Of a DNA stretch of 64,000 bases, positions 13,401-22,400 are shown piece by piece (within the stretch, counting starts at the first letter, position 1; each line of letters begins with the position of its first letter). The position numbers were made by a program, and so were the translations under genes. Source of the stretch: Ophiura sarsii (Eukaryota > Echinodermata > Ophiuroidea > Amphilepidida > Ophiuridae); the NCBI GenBank assembly GCA_035610835.1, contig CM069441.1:79635515-79699514 (forward strand), written 5' to 3'. Under the pieces are notes generated by a model that saw only the letters and a list, made by a program, of their open reading frames with translations, ran no database searches and had not been told where the DNA came from.

Positions 13401-16400
13401 AAACCAATGTCTTTAAAATTCCAACTCCTACGAGTGGCGAATTTCACTTTATTATTCCCTGCCATCATCGCTCGGCATCATCAGCGATTCGCTTCGCTTG
13501 TTTCCAACATCAACAAAAACATTTTACAACCGCATGGTTTGTTGGTTCTTTGTCAAATCGACCGGTCAATTGATGCGCATGACATAATACTAATAAAAAG
13601 AATTCTGGGCATTATTCTGCATCAATTGTACGGTGTTTACATGTCAGTCGCTGGCGTGTTTTTTTATGATGAGTGTTGCCGTTGATTGGCTCAGGTAGCC
13701 CACAAAGCTTACACGACGATCTAAAAATGCTTTTCTAGCTGTGCGATCTATTTAACAATGCAGGGCTTAACATTTTTGCGAGAATTTTGGACGACTTTTC
13801 CCGTTTCATTTTTAGGTCGTCCGTAGGAAGAGACCTTATGGCAGTATCCTTCGTGTGTGTTGTCTGTGTGTGTAGTCTGTCGGGGTGTTCTTACAAGAGG
13901 TACATTGTGGGCGTGAATTCAAGTATAAAGCTACATTGTGGGCGTTTTCCCGCCCTGTGGGCGTACCCTCACAGTGCAGACGTTGCCAGATGGTTTAAAA
14001 TGGCCTCTAGAGGGGGTATAGCCTATCATCGAAATTGTGTGTTTTAAGGGGGTATTTTTTCATACCCCCATAGGGTCAGCTTTCGTCAGATTTCGTCAAA
14101 TTTAAACGCCCACAGTGTATGTTTGTACGTGTAGGTGTGTGTGTGTCAACAATTTGGTATACACTTTTTGTATTGTCCATTTCTTTTCCATACAATGACC
14201 AATTGCAACCAAACCTTGGTCATAGATGCAACATGAAAACCTTTATATGTTAATGAGGTCAAAGGTCACATACCAAGGTCAAAGGTCATCTGAGGTTAAG
14301 ATGTAAAATTAAGTACACACTTTTTGTCTTGTCCAATCCCTTTCCATACAATGACCAATTGCAACCAAACTTGGGTCATAGATGCAATATGGAAACCTTC
14401 ATATGTTAATGAGGTCAAAGGTCACATACCAAGGTCAAAGGTCATCTGAGGTCAAGATGTAAAATTGGCTGCATATGTAAAATTGATTACATTTAAACAG
14501 GTGAAGTACAATTGCAACCAAACTACCCATATAAACGGACGACCTATTTGGGACCGCTGTCCCTATTTTTATAGAAAAGCTGTCAAAGAGCTAGAGCACT
14601 CTTGCATGATCTGTCGATCGTGTGGAGGGATCAGATTAATAAGCTTTGGACAATCACAAGGCGCGCGATAAATCGCGCGGTCACAGACAGTTTCAGGCGC
14701 GCAGTAGCACGCGATCACTCTCTCGCGCCTTAAAACTCAGTCCCTGGAACTTAATTGAAGTCACATCAATTGTACTACTTGCAGCAGGATTTTCTTAAAG
14801 ACCCTAGTTTAACAACATTATAAACCTTTCATTGCAATGTAATTTCAATGGGAACCAGTAGACACTGGTGACAGAAATCAGTGGTTATGTGATGCAAGTG
14901 AAGCATGCTGGTGTTGCTCAAGAAATCATCTTTGATGGTTGGGTGCAGGAACATTATGAGAGAGGGGATCACAAATCAGGGAATGGAAAGAAGAGATAAA
15001 AACTCAAGACTTAAGTGTTCAACATTTGCTCTGAATCATAACAGTAGGCAGGAGGAGCATATGCAGGGAAACGGTAGATTTTTGAGGCATTGGTGTAGGA
15101 ATGTAGTAGTATTTGTACACACATTTTTATTCTGTGACTAGGAAGGGGGAAGGTTAGGGAAGAAGAGAAGAGGAGAGAAAACTCAAGACTAAATCAATTT
15201 TGGAATGTTTCAACTTTTAAGGAGTTGTCAAATACTGAAAAGTGTGTTTTAGTTATTTTCAAAATAAGAAGAAACAACTAATCTCATCTTCACATTGTTC
15301 TATTTCTTTTAGCCAATGAGAGCGTGTGTAGTGGGACCGCCAGCAGTAGGCAAGACATCTATCGTAGCAGCTCTATGCAAGCATTATAAACTGCATCACA
15401 TCTTGATCAAAGATGTCATTGATGAAGCTATCGAAGCTCTGGTAAGTTTATTATCTCTGCAAATACAGGGTTTTAGGATAGAGATTATATTTAGTCTGAC
15501 AGGGGAGGGTAATCATTTGAAAAGAGCAGAGGTGAAAGGTTAATGAAGGTGTGTGGCCAAACAAGGTCCTGGTTTTACCCTTTTGGTAAGTGGATAACCC
15601 ATTTTTTGGTAAGTCAGTGGGTCTTGTTTTCTAAATGTTGCATGTTTCTCATCTCTGTAATTTGTACCCCAAAATGAGTCAATATTTATCATTTTGGGAA
15701 TCTTCCAGTCATAGTTTACTCCTTTCAGGTAGTGGAACTAACACTAACAATAGACACATCTGTAAATGTGCCATTTTTTATAACTATATATGATTCAACA
15801 ACCAACTAACTACAAATACCACTGATTTATATTGTCATGGTAAAATTGATTCTTTCAGCTTTTTCTATGTCGTTACTAACATCAAATTAGATAATTTGGA
15901 CCTGAATCTGGAAAAGGTGCATTGAATGAATCCATTAACATCAAATACATTGATCATAGTGTTTGAATTAGTAATCTTATTTAGTTAAAACCCTGTCATA
16001 ATTGCCTCTTTCATGACCCTGATATTTCAGAGGTAACTGTTTCTCATACTGTAATTGATTCGTCTTTTGAGACCTGTGAAAAATATTCCAATCCTATTTG
16101 AAATTTCAAAATGTTTATGATAACGTAAATTTTATATGTTCTGCCATTGATAATTTACCCACATACAAGGATCACTCTAAAGAGGTAAGTACTTGATGCA
16201 TGAGGATGATCCCTCCAGTCAATGGAATCAGTACTGCCGACATGGTGGGTTGGGAGGGGGGGGGGACACACAATATTACCCCTTGGACTCAGTGGACCCT
16301 ATAAATCATAGATAAAGTATTTTACATACAATATTCCTATTGGGGTATAATTTCATGTGCCAATCCTATGAAATAGTTTGGAGCCTGTAAAATAAAAGAA

Positions 16401-19400
16401 ACCCATTATTCTTTCATTTTGAAAGCAACTTGGGTGTAAAAAACATCTTGGGCGTAAAAAAAGCAACTTGGGTGTAAAAAAACTGATTTTTAAAATGCAA
16501 AACCACATTTTATGTAAAAAAAGGGGCCTGGAATTTGTATTTGTCTCAAGATCAGGCCACCTCTCAGCTGAAATCATGCTATATGAATTGAGGGTTCTGA
16601 TGGATGTGTTTGTTGTGAACTAAGATACATGTTATAGATAATTATTATTTTTTTGTATGGTAATCAACGTAGGCATCTTTTATCAATGGTCGAAAGTATA
16701 ATGTATATCTTACTTGAGTAGTAGCTCTTGATTGCATTGCATGATTGATAGAGTGTGGAAGGTCATCACAATAGTCTGACCTTTTGAGTCGCCATAAGCA
16801 AGCTAGCTTGATTAAATCTTGCTCTTATGTGATACACAGTGGAATGTGCGTTTGTTCAATCTCGTCACTGTTAAAAAAAATTCTAGACATCTCTCTCAGT
16901 CTTTATTGTATCTAATTTCTCAGTGTAGACCTTCCATTGATAATATACAGTATTACGTCGTCCATTGAAATTATGGTACTTTATTGCGTTTACGCTAATT
17001 GATTGATGATTCATATATGTATCGCCAGTAGGACTTTTTTTTTCTCTCTTTCTCTCTTATGTACAAACATGTGGATCTGCAATAGTTTAGTTCTTTTTTC
17101 TTCTTCTAGATATTTCTTGGCCTGCAACATGGCAGGATTTATGTATTCGATGTCTTTGTGTCATTGTTTACATGGCCAGTACAATGTTTTTTTCTAGAGA
17201 GGAATTGTTAGCAATGGAGCTTTCATTCATCACTTTGAAATACTTCATTATCTTGTTTTTGCAAATGTAGTTCTGATACTGCAAGAACATGATGTGACAT
17301 ACTGACATTGCAAATATTGAAATCCCCCATGCTGTAGGACTATAATCCATGTAAATATAAACCACACAATGTAACGCACCACTAGATTATTGCAACGCAC
17401 CACAAGATTATAACAACGCACCACAAGATTATTGCAACGCACCACAAGATTATAACAACGCACCACAAGATTATAACAACGCACCACAAGATTATTACAA
17501 CGCACCACAAGAATAACAACGCACCACAAGATTATAACCATGCACCACAAGATTATTACAACGCACCACAAGATTATTACAACCCACCACAAGATTATAA
17601 CAATGCACCACAAGATTATTACAACGCGCCACAAGATTATTACAACGCGCCACAAGATTATTACAAAGCACCACAAAAATTATAACAAAGCACCACAAGA
17701 TTATTACAATGCACCACAAGATGATTACAACGCGCCACAAGATTATTACAACGCGCCACAAGATTATTACAACGCGCCTCAAGATTATTGCAAAGCACCA
17801 CAAGATTATTACAACGCACCACAAGATTATTACAACGCGCCACAAGATTATTATCACGCGCCACAAGATTATTACAAAGCACCACAAGATTATTACAACG
17901 CACCACAAGATTATTACAACGCGCCACAAGATTATTACAACGCACCACAAGATTATTACAACGCACCACAAGATTATTACAACGCACCACAAGATTATAA
18001 CAACGCACCACAAGATTATTATAACGCACCACAAGATTATTACAACGCACCACAAGATTATTACAATGCACCACAAGATTATTACAACGCACCACAAGAT
18101 TATTACAACGCGCCACAAGATTATTATCACGCGCCACAAGATTATTACAAAGCACCACAAGATTATTACAACGCCCCACAAGATTATTACAACGCGCCGC
18201 AAGATTATTACAACGCACCACAAGATTATTACAACGCACCACAAGATTATTACAACGCACCACAAGATTATAACAACGCACCACAAGATTATTATAACGC
18301 ACCACAAGATTATTACAACGCACCACAAGATTATTACAATGCACCACAAGATTATTACAATGCACCACAAGATTATTACAACGCACCACAAGATTATTAC
18401 AATGCACCACAAGATTATAACAATGCACCACAAGATTATAACAACACATCACAAGATTATTACAATGCGCCACAAGATTAATACAATGCACCACAAGATT
18501 ATTACAACACACCACAAGATTATTATAATACACCACAAGATTATTACCTACTGCGTCTGCATAACTATTGGTGCATTCAACCCAGTTTCACATGCAAGGG
18601 CATGTTTCATATTTGGGTTACACTTGGATAAATAATAGCAATACCACATTTTGGTGGTAGGCCCAATAATTCTTCTGTAGCTCAATGTTAAAAAAGAGAA
18701 GAGATGGTTTTAAAAAACAATAGCTAAATTGGCATGAGCATGCAAATAGCTAACACAATTCTTCCTGTATATATCTTATGGCATAGCGCTGTTATTATCA
18801 TTTGTTTATTTTTCCTCTTTGGCCTCCAGGAAAAAAGTGCAGCTCGTGCCGATTCCGACGAAAACGAAGATGACGACGGGAAAGCACAAGAAGATCAGGA
18901 ACTGTTGGATTCCATCATGGAAAGTAAAGAGCAGAATAATGGTAGGTATATAAGAAACATTCGTGTGATATATAGCCACCACTATGTTACCGTCAGTCAT
19001 ACTATGAAAATTATGAGATTAGGCCAAAAAACCCACCATGTTTAACAGGCAAATGAAACTCTCAGGTAGAGTCGGTCGGTCCATTTTTTTGGTTTTGATT
19101 TTTTAACAAACATTTATCGGGAATTATTTGGGAAATTCCACCAATTTTTGAACCCCCAAAATTGTATTTGTTTTTAAAAATTAAAAAATGGGTTGGTCGG
19201 GTTTGTAGAACAGGTTTTTGTGTGGCCTAAACATGTTCCGATTCCTACGAAGAGGAATCTGTCTTTCATCTGCTCAGATTGGGCTCATTTGGTGTATTGT
19301 TTAAATGCAGTTCTAGGTTTGCCTTATACCACTGAGGTCCTGCGTTCAATTCTTGGTGGTACTTGGGGCGTTATGTTCAAATAGTTCCCTGGTCCATGAT

Positions 19401-22400
19401 TGCCCTACCAGGATATCTTTTTCGTCTCTGATTTCTTCAAACCACAATGCAAAACTATTTATCTTTTTAAAAGCATACATTATGGGCGAGACTGTTTTGA
19501 AAAATCCCGATTCATGTTTACTGACTTAGTGACATTGTCAAGGAACCGTAGTATGCCCAATTAATTCATATTGTGTTTTCTTTTTTGTAGTCAACATTTG
19601 ACTCTTTTTGTGATTTTGTCATTGACTCTTACAAAATACTCGGATTTGGTTTGGTCAGGGGTGTGCGGCTGGAGATTCAAAAACCCCACCCATTTCTAAA
19701 GATTTTGCTTCATTTATAGACCAAATTTTCGCAAATTTTCGTGAAAATAGACCCATTTGTAAGGACTTTTTGTGGAAAATAGACCCATCTGTAAAAAGTG
19801 GGGCCATTTTTAGGGATTTTCCAGCACAAAATCATACCCCATGTTTAGGGATTTTTTTGCAAAAAAGTGACCCATTAGAGCTGCACATCCCCGTATATCA
19901 TATTAGGCAAATACCCCCCCCCCCAGGGTCTCTCTACTATCATTTTGTCCCACCTTCCCTAAATTATCACCCCTTTCCTCCAAAATAGTGAACAGCATCC
20001 ACTTCCGTGAATAACACAAGTTTTAATTTTCTTGCACTCTGCCTATTTTTATTAACAGGACGCATAGAGGACCAGTACATCATAAGATTTTATCGAGACA
20101 AACTTCACGCGATGCCCTGTCAGAACCAGGGATTTATTCTGGACGGATTCCCAAAGACAATCGACCAGGCTAAGGAATTATTCGCAGGTAAGGTGTTTGT
20201 AAAGAGACCCTATTTCAATAGTTATTTTTGTGATTGGATTGGGTGTATCCAGGAATTTGTCGATTGTGTTGTTTATAATTTGAGAAAAACGATACATTGA
20301 TTTAAGTAGCTTGCATTTTAACCATCACATTTAATTGTGCATATTATGTGTTAATATTCAGGATTCAAGCTTTAGAAACACTTTCCTCTTCTTATATTTA
20401 AACAAGCAAAAATGAACAAATCTTAATAACTGATATATATTAGCATGAAAGTTCATCTGTGTTGGTAGACAAATAATTTGAAAATTAAGCTTATGATCTC
20501 AACACAATGGTTTGACATACCTCGAATTTTCGACCGATCACATCGATCTTCATCTGGAGACTGGCAACCCAGATTTGGGGTCAGTGACCTTTCGGACACG
20601 TGATCCCAAAATCGGATCAAACAAGTCAAACAAGTCAAAATATTGGACCGTGAACCAAAATACTTTGAGAGGGGTGTTAAGGAGGCCATCTACATCCGAG
20701 TAAACCAGCCGTCACTCAACAAGGACGGGGGCCGATACAAGCTTCCAAGAGTGTTTGATCCGATTTTGGGATCACGTGTCCGAAAGGTCACTGACCCCAA
20801 ATCTGGGTTGCCAGTCTCCAGATGAAGATCGATGTGATCGGTCGAAAATTCGAGGTATGTCAAACCATTGTGTTGAGATCATAAGCTTAATTTTCAAATT
20901 AACTGATATATATGTTAGGAACATAGAAGTGCTCTAAAGAGTTGAAGTTTTATGACCAAAGTCTAGAGGTGTTTTGAGCGATTTTAAGTTGTTTGTCCGA
21001 CACACACTTCAGTGCATAATGGAGGTGTGCATCTCTGTTTTGATATGTTATAATTCATCGTAAGAATATCAATCAATTCATCAATTCTTATTCCATAACA
21101 GTTGACGATGATGAGGAACAAGAAGATGGCAGCAAAGCGCCACAATATGACAAAGCCACCATGCCCGAATGGGTCATCTCGCTGGACGCCAACGACGAAT
21201 TCCTGAAACAACGTGTGATGAACCTGCCGGAGAGCGTAGTGGCCGGTACACATAACACCGAGGACGGACTGGTGAGGCGTCTTATCGAATTCAGAGCGGT
21301 CAACGAGGAGGATTCCACTGTGCTCAATTACTTTGACGAGCTTGAAATTCACCCGGCACACATTGGTAAGTCAGTCTTTTTTTTTTAAGAATTCAAAATT
21401 TTATTTTTATTTTTCATAATGTTTTTTATTTCTCATGAAGGTACATCATAGAAAAAGTACTCCAAAATTTGATTTGATTTTTGTGTCTGTTTCATGTCAA
21501 ACCTCCCAGATGTTTGCAAGGAGTTGCCAGTTCCTGATCCGCAAAACACCAGCATCGTAGAAAATCTCACCAAGGTCATGGGAAACCCAAGAAACTATGG
21601 TCCTACCGTGGACGAGTTGGCGGAGAAGGAAAAGTTTGAGACTGAGAAAAAACTGAAGAAGGAGCAAGAGGAGCGTGAGGAGAGGGAAAGGAGAGAAGCA
21701 GAAGAAGCGGCATTGAGGGGTCAGAGGGAAATGGAATGGGTACGTAAGATCAGGGCTCAAATTAATCAAAGGCATCAATGGCAATTATATTTGATCCCCC
21801 ACCTACAATCTTGGAAAAAAGTCCTTGGAACGCGAACGCTGAGCACACGTGTGGGGTATAATTGTGTGCATGTATTGTTATAAACGGATTGTTCAATTGA
21901 GATTTTTCCTCCCCCTCAATCGTTCAATTTTGGGACACTCTGGTAAGATGCAAGCGCCACTTGGTCAACATTGTACAGGGAAGTAGGGGTGACACTTTTC
22001 TGTTAATCACACGCAAGTATTCCAAGACTTTTTTCCAGGATTGTAGTTGCCTCGATGCCCTCAATGTATGGCTGTTTTCACTCTATTCAAAAGTACATAA
22101 TTACCTTGGAGAAAGTTGTTGCCCCTTTCAAATTGCATTAAATTGCATGCCCTCTTCATTTCTTAATTTGAGGCCTGGGTAAAATATCCAGGGGAGGGGG
22201 AAGCACTTGTACTGATGGGTGATATCATGCTTTGGGAGAAAATGCAGGAAAATGGTAATTTTTGATGGAAGGAGGGTAATGATAGATGTACATTTTGTAG
22301 ACTGCCAGAAATAATGTTAATGGGGGAAATGGTATTGGTTTTTTAGTATTGAAACTCAAAGATACTTATTTAGGGTACAACATATTTATATAAGTCAATT

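Noticed and set aside
13105..13685. Overlapping ORFs on both strands in AK7 intron 9
   Set aside because: No recognisable family, and the frames overlap in opposite directions.
17380..18545. Possible CRISPR-like array
   Set aside because: Repeats are directly tandem with no unique spacers, in an animal gene intron.
17495..18635. Several 290-313-codon ORFs on both strands
   Set aside because: They are the same 21-bp minisatellite read in different frames; it lies inside an AK7 intron with good flanking splice sites.
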